Part shown: piece by piece, positions 35,801 to 49,800 of the stretch
Layout of the letters: every line of letters begins with the position of its first letter
How positions within the stretch are numbered: position 1 is the stretch's first letter
Assembly (NCBI GenBank): GCA_948567375.1
Contig: OX419759.1
Location: 53,224,593 to 53,288,592 of the forward strand
Length of the DNA: 64,000 bases
Reading direction: 5' to 3'
DNA from: Lunularia cruciata
Taxonomy: Eukaryota > Streptophyta > Marchantiopsida > Lunulariales > Lunulariaceae
Translations under genes and position numbers: made by a program
The notes under the pieces: generated by a model
The model's input: only the letters and a program-made list of their open reading frames with translations
The model's database searches: none
Told to the model about the DNA's origin: nothing

Positions 35801-38800
35801 AGGAGGGTTTATCTAAGGCAGAGCGGCATGCAGTTCGGCTACTTGAAGCTGCCCAAGAAAGGGCAGAAAGGGAACAGTCTATCTTGCGGGCAAGGAGAAA
35901 CGCTGCGTCTTCCGATGGAGCATCTTGGGGAATGCAGGAAGACGCAGAAGAGGAGGAGGAAGAGGTACGGCACTGAAACTTGAACGAATCTCAAGAAATA
36001 AGATTTCCTAGTAAATAAAGAGGACACTGGTCGTTTTGAGGAAGGTGATTACCATCTGTTTTCTTACTATCTCGATATGCAAGTATAGGATCACTTCCAT
36101 AGAAGCTGACGCAAACCTGCAAATCTTGCTCTTTTGATACCATTGCTTTTTCTTCTTTTGCTAGAACATGGATTTCAAATCTCTGCTGTGATTTTTGCAG
36201 GAGGATACAGAAGAAATTACATGGCAGACATTCAAGGGAGAGCTGACCGAGAAGCAGCAAAAGACTCTCGAGAAGGTTCACAAACGCAATGAGAAGGTGG
36301 GTGAAGATTCAACCTGTAGAGATATTACCGATTGAGGTCAGATATAATAAGTTATTACTGTTAAGAGGGGATCGTGTTGTACGTTGATCAAATTTGTAAC
36401 CAAGGGTGCATTGTGTAAAGATATTACCCGAATCTTCAAAAAGATCTCCAATCAATCTAACGGGGGATATTGCCGAGTATGCAGCTTGCGAACTTGAAAA
36501 AGGAGAATGATGCTATACAGGCCAAAGAAATCTCTCAAGGAGGTCTTACGCAAGGTCAACAGACGCAGATTGCTCGGAATGAACAACGAATGGCCCAGGT
36601 TTCTACCTAGGTTACTCTTTTATTGATTCTGACATAGGATATAGAATGTTTGACCAATTCCATTTCTTTTATGATCAAAGATAGAAATAGTCATGCCCTT
36701 TGTGTCCACATATACGATGTTCTTTAGCGGTCACTTACCCTACACTACCAGTGGATCATGTCTGAAGGTGGTAGTATATCATGGAATGTTTGCAGCTTGT
36801 AGAGGAGCTTGAAAGTATGGAGGAAACCCTGAATGAGAGCATACGGGAGGCTATCAGCGGCAGGTCTGGGGTAAGACGAGTTGGAGGAAAGAAATTTTTT
36901 CAAAACGACGAGGAAGATGAAGATTTAAGGTATATCCAGGGATTTCCCCTTTTGCTTGTCACTATTCCGCTCGTGGCGTGTTCTTTCACTCTTGCTTAAA
37001 GTAAATTTATATTGAATAAAACTGAGGTGTCCGTCTTTGCTGCATCACGATAGAAACGACTTGCCCGAACTCGTTAACACACCACCGCGTATACCAACCC
37101 CATCAGCTGGAGTGGACATTTTGGAGCATTGTGTTTTGGAACGGGCAATACGCGGACTATCCATATCGTTCTCTGATCGAGTGCCCAACGTTAGAGCTTG
37201 GACATATTGAGTAATGGAATTGAGCGTGGACGTATTTGCTTGCCTAAACTGATGATGACTGGGTTGTTTACAACGGATTCTGTATGTTCCATTATACAAA
37301 TATGTGCTTCCCCAAACTCATCATGCCTGCTCACTGATTTTGCAGTGATGACGAGTTTTATGATCGGGCAAGCAAGCAAACTTCGCGGAAGAAGAAGGAT
37401 GTTGTACAAGTCGTAGAAACTGCAGAGACCCTCCTTGAGAAGAAGTCATCTCTCAGCAAAGAGATTGAGAGTGTACGTTTACTCATGAAAGCTGAGGAGG
37501 AACAGGACAAGCAGAAGGAGGTGGTGAAGATGGATGTGGAAAGTGATGATCCCCTGGATCAATTTATGACTAGTATATCGACTGCAATTGGTTAGTGTTC
37601 TTGTCTGTTTCCCACCGCGTAACTCCAAGCGATGTGATACATCGATTCATTACGGGCTTGCATTGTAGTGGAAGATTTTGGTACTTCAGATGACTGACTA
37701 TCTAGCGTATATAAGATTAGATTCCACGTTGAGCACACTCCCGCCTCAGGCCGTGTTGCGGCATTTTCGCTGTGCCAGACATGAGGTATTTGGAGGTATC
37801 GTAAGAGTTTTTGGACATCCGAGAATACCTCTGCCAATTTGTTTCCGTTATTCACGTGTAGGATGAAGTTTGTCGAACTTCTGACGTATCAATTGTCAGC
37901 ATCATTTGTGATCTTGAATCGTTCCGCATGAAACTTCCTGGTCAACTGTGCAGTGCAAGATAGAACTTCACGACTTCAAAAGGAGCTAGACAATCTGACC
38001 AAGGAGTCGGAGCGAGTTGTTCGGCTCCTAAAACTTGCCGATCCTACCGGGGATGCCCTGAAGAAATGGGGCGCAAAACAAAATCCTGAGTCGTTGACAG
38101 CAATGGCCGATCTTGCTCATAAAATCGACAGAAGGATATTTCCAAGGAAGGAGGATGCCACGGAGCTTGCCTCGTCTACGGACGACGAGAAAGATAGATT
38201 AAGTGAGTTTGTGGCGCAAGAGGGATCATCAGATAACAAAGATGCTGTTGCAGATACGGAAAACGTAGATCTTCGGCCCTTAGAGGCCCCTCTTCGGCTT
38301 GGAGCTCCAGTCACACTAGACAAATCTGACGAAACAGCACGTCAGCTCCCTGAAAGAGACCCTGAGGGTGCTACAGGATTTGTTACGTATAAAGATAGAA
38401 AGAAGGGTAGAGATGAAACTCCTGATAGTAAAGCAACACTGGAGAAAGTACTTGGAGTCGCAGAACCAACGGCAAGTGAGAAGAGAGAAGGAACGACTGA
38501 GAGTGATTCAGATATTGCCAGCTCTGTGGCCCTTCTTTTGAAACACAAACGCGGTCTAGCGGAGGGTGGTAAAGAGACGGATCCGACAACTGAAATAGAC
38601 AAGAAATCTTTACAACAGAAGAAGAAAAAGAAAACATACGGTCCGACAATGCCGTCGTATTTGACTAACGCCGAGGAGGAGCAGAGCTGGGTACCACCAG
38701 CAGGTATGCGTCCCCTCCTTAACCTGGCATCAAGCCTGTCTTTAACGCTTGATAAGAGTAGATTATTGCCCCAGCTTATTCTAAATAGTTTCTCGATGGA

Positions 38801-39100
38801 GCTGCCATTTTAAACGAAATTCTGTATTGGGGAAGTGATTATGTGCCTTTCTGTATGACCGGTATGATATTTCTTTTAGTGGTGCAACCATTCAACCATT
38901 GTACTATGTGCATGTTACACCTTGTCTTTAGATAATGGACTACGAAAATTGGAAGTTTACAGCACCAGCTTGCCGCAAGGCATCAACTAACTAAAGATGT
39001 AATGGAATTGTATACTCTAGTTACATCCCGTTTGCTATGGTATTCAACAGGACAAACTGGAGATGGAAGAACTGCACTGAACGACAAATTTGGCTACTAG
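32803..39100 (+). CDS. kanadaptin (FHA-domain protein, SLC4A1AP family)
   Basis: Twelve exons in continuous phase encode 843 residues: 32803-33512, 33930-34015, 34374-34453, 34651-34706, 34947-34995, 35803-35964, 36201-36296, 36485-36598, 36796-36929, 37346-37590, 37954-38703 and 39051-39100. A low-complexity acidic/Pro-rich N-terminus leads to PSWSAAPGQPFALEVLKEG, then a forkhead-associated domain over exons 1-4 (core GRSDRCDF, HPTISRYH, GSTHGTFINKR), which binds phosphothreonine peptides. Next come STRLHHFQGPTEFMPE, a basic helix with SWGMQEDAEEEEEE, ITWQTFKGELTEKQQKT, the hallmark EISQGGLTQGQQTQIARNEQ, DDEFYDRA, a coiled coil, a DGFV-like GFVTYKDRKKG, and the conserved end WVPPAG-QTGDGRTALNDKFGY. 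Plant and animal kanadaptins share this layout; the protein is nuclear or RNA-associated with unclear function. No damage seen. Confidence 0.92.
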
Positions 39101-41450
39101 GATCGCGACTTGTGGGTATAAGTACTATTAATGTGCATTGACCTTTTTTTGGGCCGCTTGGCGGAGTAATAGGCAATTTTATCGAGTTCACTAGAGATTT
39201 TATGATGAGAACATTGGAGGCTGTATGTGACACTTGGAGTTACGTAAGGAGATCCTGGGCAGGACGCCGCAGCCAGAAGATTTACTCTTGTAACGGAAGA
39301 TATTTTGATTCGTTCAATGACGTTTGAGTTACATACGAATGATCTGATCCTGTCGTACAACGAATACCATAAACCTGAGCAGTACCTTCCAAAACTTAAA
39401 CCTGTAAAGGAGGTCACTCACCCAAATTGGTACTGGGACCAAGCAGTTGATCCACATCCGCTTCCTACCAAATCACCTATTGATGTCTTGGTAGTTGGAA
39501 GTTCTTGTTCCTTGCAATTAAAATGGGCTATACAGTGTTTCCATCTACCAAAGGTTGTGCTTGATAACTCATGGCCAACATGGGGTCCGTCGCTATATGT
39601 CACGAGTCCTGTATTCGACTGGAAAGTGGTGGCGGTTCTCAGGGTCATGGCAACTACAGTAGTTGGATGCCCTCTCTTGCAAACATTGTTATCCTAAGTG
39701 TGACTTCTTTAACCGAGTACTATGCATCTGTACGACATTGGGTAGTTGTGTACCATTTCTGAGAGAGGAAGAAGGAAACACACTGATAGCTAACGCTGCG
39801 GATAAGCAAACGTTCCTATCCTAAATGTGACTTATTTAACTTATATGCATTCGTACGATATTGGGTAGTGGTGTACCATTGCGCATGGGGAAGAAGGAAA
39901 CACACCGATAGCTAACGCTGCGGGTAAGCAAGTCGATTCTTGTTTATGGAGGTAGATATGCATAATTTCCCATTTCTTCCTGCCTACGTGATGTTGTAAT
40001 TCCTGCAATCTTTCTGAAGTCGGGAGGTGGTCGGAACGGAGTGGAGGTAGCACTCCAGAAAATTTGCCAGTGGACTAATGTGGTTTTGCAAGTTGCCTTA
40101 CAGACGTTGATTCCTTGTGGAACGAGTATTCAAATCAGGATTCGGTACGACTGTAATGAAATAGTACTCGTATGGTTTACATCTCTGGCGTCGAACCCAC
40201 TGTGAATGAAACGGTGAAGAGTGGACAGTTTACTGGAACAAGTGTTGGCGTCTTGTCAGGCATAGTCATGTAGTGAAAGTCAGGACTTACTATACTCCGC
40301 AAAAAATTGGGAATGTGCTCTTCAGAGTAAGGTGAAGTGAATTACCAATGTTAATAAAAAAATGATCATGCGAAATATGTTTGAAGAGTATCAAGTAGTG
40401 ACGAGATCGTTCTTACAGACAAACCGTTTTAATCTACACGTTTTAATCATCCGTTTTAACCCGACGAAGAAACAGAATTACATCTGGACGTGGGAAGCAG
40501 AAAATCTGGCAGTCTGGTAATGCTGTCGCTTCGACACCAAGAAACTGTCAGGACTTCTCTGTTATCACTTTGTTTCTAGTCAGTGCGACCGAAATCGTGG
40601 TATCCTGAATCTCTCTCACCAGGTACTCGATGATCTGAGATGAAATAATTCACTGTCTGTGAATGACTTCAACAGGTTCGTGTCAGATCTGTTGTCACGA
40701 GGAACAGTTGCCTCTTGGTGCACTGCCTCTTGGGCACGAGTATCGTGAGAAAGTGAAGTTAATAAAACAAAGTCTGTACACCGGTAGATAATGAGATGTG
40801 AACTATAAATTTAGTCTTGTAAGATGACTGACCTGCACGGTGCTGTTGTCATAATATTGAATGTAGAACAAAGCCTGATCTATGCCATAGAAGATGGAGC
40901 AGCTGCATTGGTAAACCCTACGCTGCAACTTAGCTGGAGTCATCTGGCATCTGCAGCGCAATTGAATTGAAGGTTCTAGACAGAGTTACAGTCCCTCTAC
41001 TGTAATTGGATAAGACACCCACTGGATCATTGCAGCTGACAGTACATTGGTCATCAAAGTGAAGTACTCATCACATTACTAAGTTTTGCATTAGCAACGT
41101 GGTGAGTGGTCTCTGCTCTTCTCTTCTCTTCTCTTCTCCCTTCTCTCTTGTGTCCTTTGGTTGTGACGTCTGGGAAATTCTCCAGCTCCGGCCATTCAGG
41201 CTTAGCTATCAGGGAAGTGTTGCAAATCCCTGCCACCAAACTCTCTTCGATCGGTGAATATGTGAACTGCTGATCGAGCAGGGATGCCAGATTTAGAGTT
41301 AAATATTTTGCTAAGAAGTTGCTAAGAAGTTTCTCCCTAAGTACTCCCTTAAGAGCCAATTTGAACCCTATGGAAAAGTTAGAGAAAGAGGTAAAACTGG
41401 TTTCATTGACCACCGTTGGCTATATAAGAGAGGGAGAGTGAGTAGCCGAC
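39101..41450. other. downstream intergenic region, no supported gene
   Basis: The frame 39305-39697 (plus, 130 codons) and 41054-41413 (minus, 119 codons) show no known domain. A TCTTC microsatellite lies at about 41118-41140. A TATATAAGAGAGGG segment near 41430 looks like a plus-strand TATA box, but no gene follows it. Confidence 0.35.
39691..39938. repeat. two-copy tandem repeat, about 127-bp unit
   Basis: Unit 1 (39691-39817) and unit 2 (39818-39938) share ATCCTAA.TGTGACTT, TATGCAT, TTGGGTAGT.GTGTACCATT, GAAGAAGGAAACACAC and GATAGCTAACGCTGCGG in order, with one small gap. Non-coding. Confidence 0.85.
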
Positions 41451-43888
41451 GAGGGAGCTCTAGTGAGGCACTTTCCCTTAGAAAATAGGAAATTGGTCCA
41501 GCCAAAGTCATATGGGAATAAAACGTGATCATCAAAAGAAGAAATTTTTTTGCTTTACCAAAAATTACAACAGACCCTAAATAATTTCTATGTAAATCTT
41601 CCTCAATGCACGAAGTCTATATTCAGTACAACAATACAAAGGCTAGTTGAACCTGTTCTTGTGTTTTTGAAAAAGAACTTCAGATATCTTGCTATAAGGG
41701 TTCTTGAGAGGACAGAACTTGAGAAATAGAATGTGTCGGAACAGTTTTTTCTCTAGTGGTGAATAAACTAATGCGGAAGGATCCAAACCCAGTCCCAGAA
41801 TAGCCTAGATAGTGTGTGTGAGAGAGGGGGAGATATTTTACAGATATAATAATGAATCAATTCATATAAAATAATAATGCCTTTACATGCAAAAAGATGT
41901 ATAGGCAAAATAGGCATTGTATAGACAGAATTTCTAATATATAATTAGAAATTTTGAGTTATTCTTTTATGAAATAGCACTAAATTTAAAGGAAACTCGT
42001 GTTTTTTTTTTTGGGAATTTTGTAATATTTTTTATATATATTTGCATCTATTCTGTGGCTTATTAAGTTTTCGTATGTATATAATTTTGGAAGGAGTCAG
42101 TCTTTTGAAATAGCTGCGGATTGCACTGTCTTTGAAAACAAATGCAGAGAGCTTAGAGGCTGTGATCAAGTCGACTTTCGGCCTGAACTACTTTTGTATT
42201 TTAAATTAAAATTTATTCAATATTGATTAACTCTTAGGTAAAACTAAGAGAGAGAAAGACTGCTTTCTAGATTAAAAAGCTTATTAAGTATAGTCTTATT
42301 TGTAGATTATTAACTGTGAAATTTTTTCCAAAAACTTCTAAATTTCTTTAATATTCAGTTATTTAGAGAAATTTTTGTTTCGTTACCTTTTTATGAACCT
42401 TCTATTCTCATGTGTTCTCATAGTTGAGTTGAGTTTTATCTAATTTTTGTTTATTGAAACTTTCATTCTCATAGAATTTGATATTAGTAGATTATTGGTG
42501 TTCTAGATGGATATTCTAGTGGTGTTTTTTTATTTTTGAAATTTTTTATTCAGTTAAGGTTGTTGTTCTAAGCATGCACTTCATAATAAATTAAGGAGAA
42601 GAGAAATATGCCCTTTTCTAGAAATGTATCCTTGATAGTTTTTATATTCCATTTATATTTGGATACTAGAAGTAAAATTGCCTTAATTTTAAATATTTAT
42701 TAATATGCCTATTCTTATTTATTACTCACTTATTGGTAATAAGAGAGAAATACGTTTTCAAAGTGTATGTTATTGCATAATTTAATCAAATTGCTATATA
42801 AATCTTAATTTCAACTATATTTGCAATAAAATAAAATAAAATTAGTAACTCAATGTATGTTATTTGATATTCATAATTAAAGAGTTTCTAGACACAATAG
42901 TCTCAAAAGAAGTTTGAAAAATTATTAGACTTAATAAGATTTTATAGTTATATATAGGATTTATGATTTTATAGAAGCATTGTGAAATTGTGAAGAGTTT
43001 AGACTTTTGATTGAGATATGATGCATTAAAGTCTTATAGAGATATGTTGTACTATTTGGAGATTATTGTAACTCAATTGGAGTTCTTCTAAAGAAAATAT
43101 ATACATAATTGCTTAATTATTAACTTATAAAATTTGGAAAAAATATATACTCAGGTTATATAATTCTGATTAATTTTTTATTGGATAATTATAAAGAAAG
43201 AGATAAATAAAAAATATAATAATATTACTTACATTATAGAATGTAACTTCCATAGTAAAGACTGGAGATTAATTGTACAAAACTTGGTTGAGAAGTTTAT
43301 GGGATCTAAAATCTAGATTGGACCTTGTGATCACCTCACAAAGATTGTAATTACAAACATATAAAAACTCACTTTTATATCATCTATTTTTCCAAAGGTT
43401 TGAAACTCAAATTTTCCAATAAAAATGATCAATTTTTATTTTTAGATCAAGATAATAATTTCAATTATTTAGTATAATAAAAAGATGTTGTCTCAAATAT
43501 TAGATTCATATGATTTTATAGTTTTATTATATAATATATATCTTTTAAATCATAGAAAAAAAATTGTTATATTGATGAATTCTTTCTTATTTTAAATTGG
43601 GTCATTTATATACTTCACAAGATTCAAAGCACCTCTATGGTAAACTACACTAGTGGAAGCTTTGAAGTCTTAATTAGTTATGTCATTCCTTTTATGAATT
43701 CCCAATGATATGTGTTTAATAAGCAATGGGCATTATTATTCTAAAATATGATACAAAACCTAAAAGTGGTTTGTCATGCATATATATATATATATATTGC
43801 TTTACAACATTATATTGCTATACAACATACACTATAGAAACACAACTCACACATAAGTCATACATGAACTCTAAAGTATCACAATAGT
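41451..43888. other. AT-rich sequence without genes
   Basis: Strongly AT-rich and free of long frames, with a short TA microsatellite near 43780. It borders the old Ty3 element and may be degenerate repeat DNA; nothing specific can be named. Confidence 0.4.
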
Positions 43889-46800
43889 CAATTCAACTCT
43901 TTCACTCAAATCACACTCAAATTAGATTTGAACTTGATCTTCCACTCAACAATCTACTGATAATTTTGCATTGATTACAATCAAGCCACACCCACTCTAG
44001 CTAAGAGACTCCAGGTGATGCTTGTTGGCCTCTGTCCACCATAGCAAAAAACTTGAAGGCTCAACATCAAAGAAGTGAGCTCTCTAGAGTTGCACTTCAA
44101 AGTATACCCCTTTGCTTGACCTAAGTCTCCAGCCCTAAGAATGTTGTTGATGGCACATCTGACAATGAAAATAGTGCAAGTGATAATTGGTCCACCATAT
44201 GTACAATAGCCCTAACATGAAATGTGACCGCCATCAAGTAATCCATGAGCAACTACCAAAATAAGTATGATTGTTAACATTACTACTCCAACATCCGAGC
44301 AAACTAGCTTTGGTACTACACAGAGCATGACAATTGTTGTGCATATGTATATCATTACACAACATAGATCATTTTCAACATCATACACTATAGAAGTGCA
44401 ACTCACATATAAGTCATGTATGAACTCTAAAGCACCACAATTGCCTCCTTGGCTGGCGGTTAGATCCCTCTAACTCTAGATAGTCATCTACTCCAAATAT
44501 GTAATATGCCCTATGGTGGGCCAAGATCAATAGGATGGATGCTATCGAGCCCCATTGTTAGTTGTTTGTTTGCAATCTATATCACATGAAAGGTGAACTA
44601 GCTATAAGTCAAGTACATATAGGATATTGTCCTTGAGGAACCACTATGAGAAGAGGAGTCAAACATCATATGTCATCCTCTCGAACAGCTATTCCACACC
44701 AACATAGTAGCAACTTCACCAAAACAGCCACGTGACATACACCACAACCCTGCACGTACAAGTGCAAAGCTTGGGTCCATAGTGCCATCAATATTTGGGA
44801 GGAGACACGGTGCACAATTGTGCACATGATCCTTCCAAACAGCACTATCACAACCTTTCAACACGTGGACTTTGGAAGGTAAAACCTCATGCACTCTCAA
44901 GATAGTGTGGCATGTAGTAATATCAAATATCATTGGTGAATTCAACTATAGATATACGTAATCACTTGGATGAAATCAATGGATTGAGGGTCTATAACCT
45001 TCTTGTTGAATAGTAGCATAGTGTAAGGTATTCCTTTGTTGAGCAATAGCTAATCTCAAAGGCAATCGGTATCATTCTTCAAAGGATCTCTACCCATTGA
45101 GAACATGCACTCACCCATACATTTGGATTATCCAAGTCCAAAATTACAATAACATCATGACAAATGGCTACAAGTAAATCCAGATCTCGCCCATAGAGTA
45201 GAAAGTAAGGAGCAAGGGATGCTAAGGAGACTTGCCGATTGAATTGATAGCCCATGGCCAACCAAGCTAATTGGAGATTCTAATCTCCCAAGTGGCCTCT
45301 CTACAAACCATACTTATGCAATCCTCTCTCCATCATTTGAACCACTTTCTTTGCTAATCCATCTACCTTAGGGTGATCTTTGGAAGTAGTACAATGATCA
45401 ATCAAAGCCTTGTCACACAAGACTTGAAACTCCCCCAAGAACTTTGTATCTTGATCAATCAAAACCTCCATTGGTGCACTAAAATGACTAAGAACTTGAT
45501 CCATTCATGAGTAGGCCATCCCTTCACTAGACTTGTCAAAAAGTGTCACCAACTCAATCCACTTGGAGAAGTGCCCCACCATAACCAAAACATACCAATT
45601 AAGTCTTATAGTCAATGATAAAGATCCAACAAAGTCCAAACTTCAGTGGTAATCAGATCTCATGATAGGTAATAGGTGTAATTGTTGCCTAAGAGCATTA
45701 AACTATACTTTAACTTGGTCACAAACCACACATCTAGCAACAAATTGTTGTATATTGGTCTACATACTACATTACCAATAATGACTCTAGAGTAAACTAT
45801 ATGTACATTTGACACCAAAATGTCCCAGCTCTTGATGACATACAAATTATGCTCTTTGAGATGGAAATGGTACTATTCACACTCTACCATCCTCTCATAC
45901 ACAAAGAAGGTTATCTACCCTCCAATCTAAACCGCTAGGCTCACTAAAGGACATAGTCTCTCACCTTGGCACCTATTCTGCCACACATAACACCAGTGAA
46001 AAGATAATCCATCATTAAGACATCATCATGAATGTCTCACTAACCTATACCATTATCTCCACCCTTTGGATCTATGACCTCAACAACTATTCTTGTATGT
46101 GTTGAAAGAGACACCACCAAGGCCTCAAAAAATTTACATAGAAAGGTAGATGCATGCCAACCTAGCACCATCTCCTCATCTATCTCACCATGCCAACGTG
46201 CTCTGGTCTAATCTTGTTGGTTGGCACGTGGGTCTTTTACTCAACCCATCTGCACCATAATTCACCATTCTAGGTTTGTGAATAACCATGAAATCATACT
46301 CTTATAAAATCAAAGCACATCATGCAAGCTTCCTTGAAAGCTTGTTGGACTTCATCAACCACTTCAATGGTTGATGATCAATGATGAGAGCAAAAGGGTT
46401 ACCAAATAGGGAACATAAGAAATGTACTACTTCTCATATTGTTGCCAAGCACTCTCCCTCATATGAACTATACTTTGCCTTTGCTGAATTGTTACAGAGA
46501 CTAGCATATGCCACCACAAACTCCTTTTCTTCATCATCTTATTGGGTTAGCACTACTCTAAGCTCCAACATACTTCAATCAGTATGAACCTAGAATGGTC
46601 ATCCTTGATCAGTCTCCTAAGAATAGGAGCAAATATCAACCTCTCTTTGAGTTCTATAAAAGCTTCCTCTTTCTCATCTCCCCAACACCACTCTTGTGTA
46701 AGCTAGGTCAACTTTGTCAAGGCTTGGCAATGGAACTAAATCCTCAAACATATTGGCAATAGAAGTTTGCCAACCCAAGGAATGCTTGCACTTTACTCAT

Positions 46801-49800
46801 ATCTGTAGGCCAATGAATATGTGCAATAGCCTTCACCTTGGTTTGTTGAACACCGAGTCCTCCACGGTAGATAATGTGATCCAAATACTCAACTTGCTCA
46901 TAGAAGAATCTACCCATGAGATCTCAACCTCTCAAACACCTTTGACAAATCTCTCTTGGTGCTACTCCATAGTAGTGTTATAAACCAAAATATCATTACT
47001 ATACTCCAAGCAAAATCCAATCTTGTCCATGACCCTTTGGAACTTACCAAGAGCATTTGTTAACCCAAATGGTATGAACCTCATTGATATAATATATCCT
47101 TACCGTAAGGATCAATAACCCAAAATTTTATTTTGGACTTGTCTTCCTTCTTGATCGGCAACTGATGATATCTTGCTCAAAGATCTAAAGTATGAAAGAC
47201 CTTTGCATGCCCAATCATATCAAAGATCTCCTCTGGTGTAGGCATGGCATATCAATCAACCCTAGTCTATCAACCTGATTGGCAACTGAAAATATCTTGC
47301 TCAAATATCCAAAGTATGCAATATCTTTGCATGCCCAATCATATCAAAGATCTCTTCTAGTGTAGGCATGGTTGATAGGATGATAATCTCCATGCATCCA
47401 CTTATCTTTGTAGTTGCCATGCATATCCTTCTTGTATGGCATCACTATAATTGAAGCATACTCTACATGTGAGATTTCTACCAAACCAATCTCAAACAGA
47501 TCTCTATGTCAGCTCTAAATCAATGCTCTCTCCATACCACTATATTTGTAGTGACATCAAAGAATTGGTGTATCACTCGTCAGCTCAATCTAAATACCAA
47601 GTCCTTTTAGAGCTTTCAAGTCCTTTTAGAGCTCCCAAATCCTTCATACTGAAGGCAAAAAAACTTATGTAGCTCCTCAAGAACCTCCAAACTCTTTGTC
47701 TTTCCACTCTTATAAGCTTGGGTCCAATGTTTGGCTCCCAAGTATCCTTTGCAATTGATGTAGGAGTGCACTAACTAACTACTACATTAGGGTACTTGGG
47801 ATTAGTAATGTCATGCCCCCACCCACTAAAGTCCTCTAATGTCATGCCTCTAACTATTAGAGTCCCCAACACACAAGAAACTCCCTCTACTTTGGCTACA
47901 AGCTCTATATGTCCTCTAGTTTCATTCCAAGTAGACCAAGGATGTAACCCAAGTAGACTACACTCACCTAGATGGACCCCAAGTAGACCACTCTCACTAG
48001 TAGCCATTGGCTATGTCCCAATAATACCATACCCACTTAGTCTATTGCTCCTAGCATGTACCTGAATTGTCTCAATAGGCACAAAGCTCACAAGTGTCTG
48101 AGTGGTGATGTCTATCAAGGACATCTCATATTGCTCTGCTAGGCCAAGGCTCACAATCTGGGTCCAATAGTTTAAGTCCATAACCTGACCTAACACTTAA
48201 CACCTGGATCCCTCTAACACTATTCTAATAACGGTAATATTGACATGAAAATCCATCATCTGTTTCCTCTCATTGGCATTGAGCTCCACCAACTATTGTG
48301 ATTGTGACTCCCAAATAAGCCCAAGACCTCTTTCTCAAAAAACATGGGAGCTTGGGAAACTCATAAGTGTGGGTAAAGTGGCTCTGGGTTGTCCAACAAG
48401 GTTCACCATTGCCATAGGTGACTTATCAACTATTACCACTATTTGAGACTGGCGCCCAACATCCAAAATATCATTGATAGTAAGGTGCTATAGTTGTTGA
48501 ATCCCATCATAAGTATGTTGTAGAACCTCTTTTGGTAAGAATTTTATCCACCAAAGACAAAGACAAGGAGCACGTGAACCCACTCTAGCTGCATCCAACA
48601 ACAATATAGGTCCCATCCAAAAATGGACCTAATGTATACTTACACCACCTTTGTATGAGAATCATCCATCAAAGAGAAATTCTCCCAAATCTAGGTTGGA
48701 GAAACAAAGTAATGAATCTGGAGATGTCATAGTATACATAGCATCTTCCAAAACACACCAGAATGGGGATCTTGTAGACCTTGACCTTGGTCAGCATGGG
48801 TAGATCCCTTACATGGCCATCCAAAAATCACCAAATGAATGGAACCATATCTCTCCAAATCTTACGCTCCCAACAAGGAAATAAATACTTGTAAAGTCAT
48901 TTGGTAACCTTTGACTACTAACATTGGCAATAACTCAAGATATCTATAGGCCAATTGTACCCTATGATGTAGAGAGACTCGCCTAGTAGTCTCATCTCTC
49001 TCTACATACAAGTACTTTTATACACATATACTTGCTTGTAGTATTATAGCTAGTCCAATGTTAATCCCACCAAACAACTCCAATACATATACTCCCTTTG
49101 TTGGATATTCCCAAGCAATGTATATGGTATCCAGAGGTGATAAGGTAATAGATCTGAAAGCTAATCCTCATATTGATGTCTTGGTGGTACAAAAGCTCCC
49201 TCCAAGCCTATTACACCAACTGATCTACATGTTATTGCAATGCTTCTTCATAACTCCACAATGAAACATCCAAGGTGGATAGAACAATCTCACTTGTATT
49301 CCAAATCCAAATGATCTCCTCTAGCACTAGGGTATTCTCCTCCAATAAGTCACTAGGCCAAGTAATGAAACCATTGAAAATTGAAATTGATTCCATGGTA
49401 CTTGATTGTAGTGAGGCAAGACTACCATTACTAAAGCATACTAGTAGGCAACATACCCATCCCTCACTTGACTACCAACATTGCCTATAGGAGGTTGTAT
49501 CCTCCTAGTAGTTAACACTAAAACCTATAGGGTATAACCTTGTTCTACCAACTAGCACATCATATATTCAACTACTATTGCAATGGCCTAAGCTCTCACT
49601 ATAAAGCTATCATTTGGATGACCAAGTTGAATCTAGACAACAAGCTTCCCACATGTGATGTATTGTGTAGAACCACCTCCTATAGATGTCTAGATCTAAA
49701 ATTGACACATCTTCACATCACTCTTCTATAGCTCAAAACCTACAGTTGTAGCCTTCCCTAACATAAAGAGCTACTTACCAAAGTCTAATAAGACCCTCTG

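Noticed and set aside
39305-39697. 130-codon plus-strand frame as a gene
   Set aside because: Lies just downstream of kanadaptin and overlaps a non-coding tandem repeat; no known motif.
41054-41413. 119-codon minus-strand frame as a gene
   Set aside because: Crosses a TCTTC microsatellite and shows no domain.
43776-43798. TA microsatellite as a regulatory or replication element
   Set aside because: A short simple repeat in AT-rich DNA with nothing around it to support a function.
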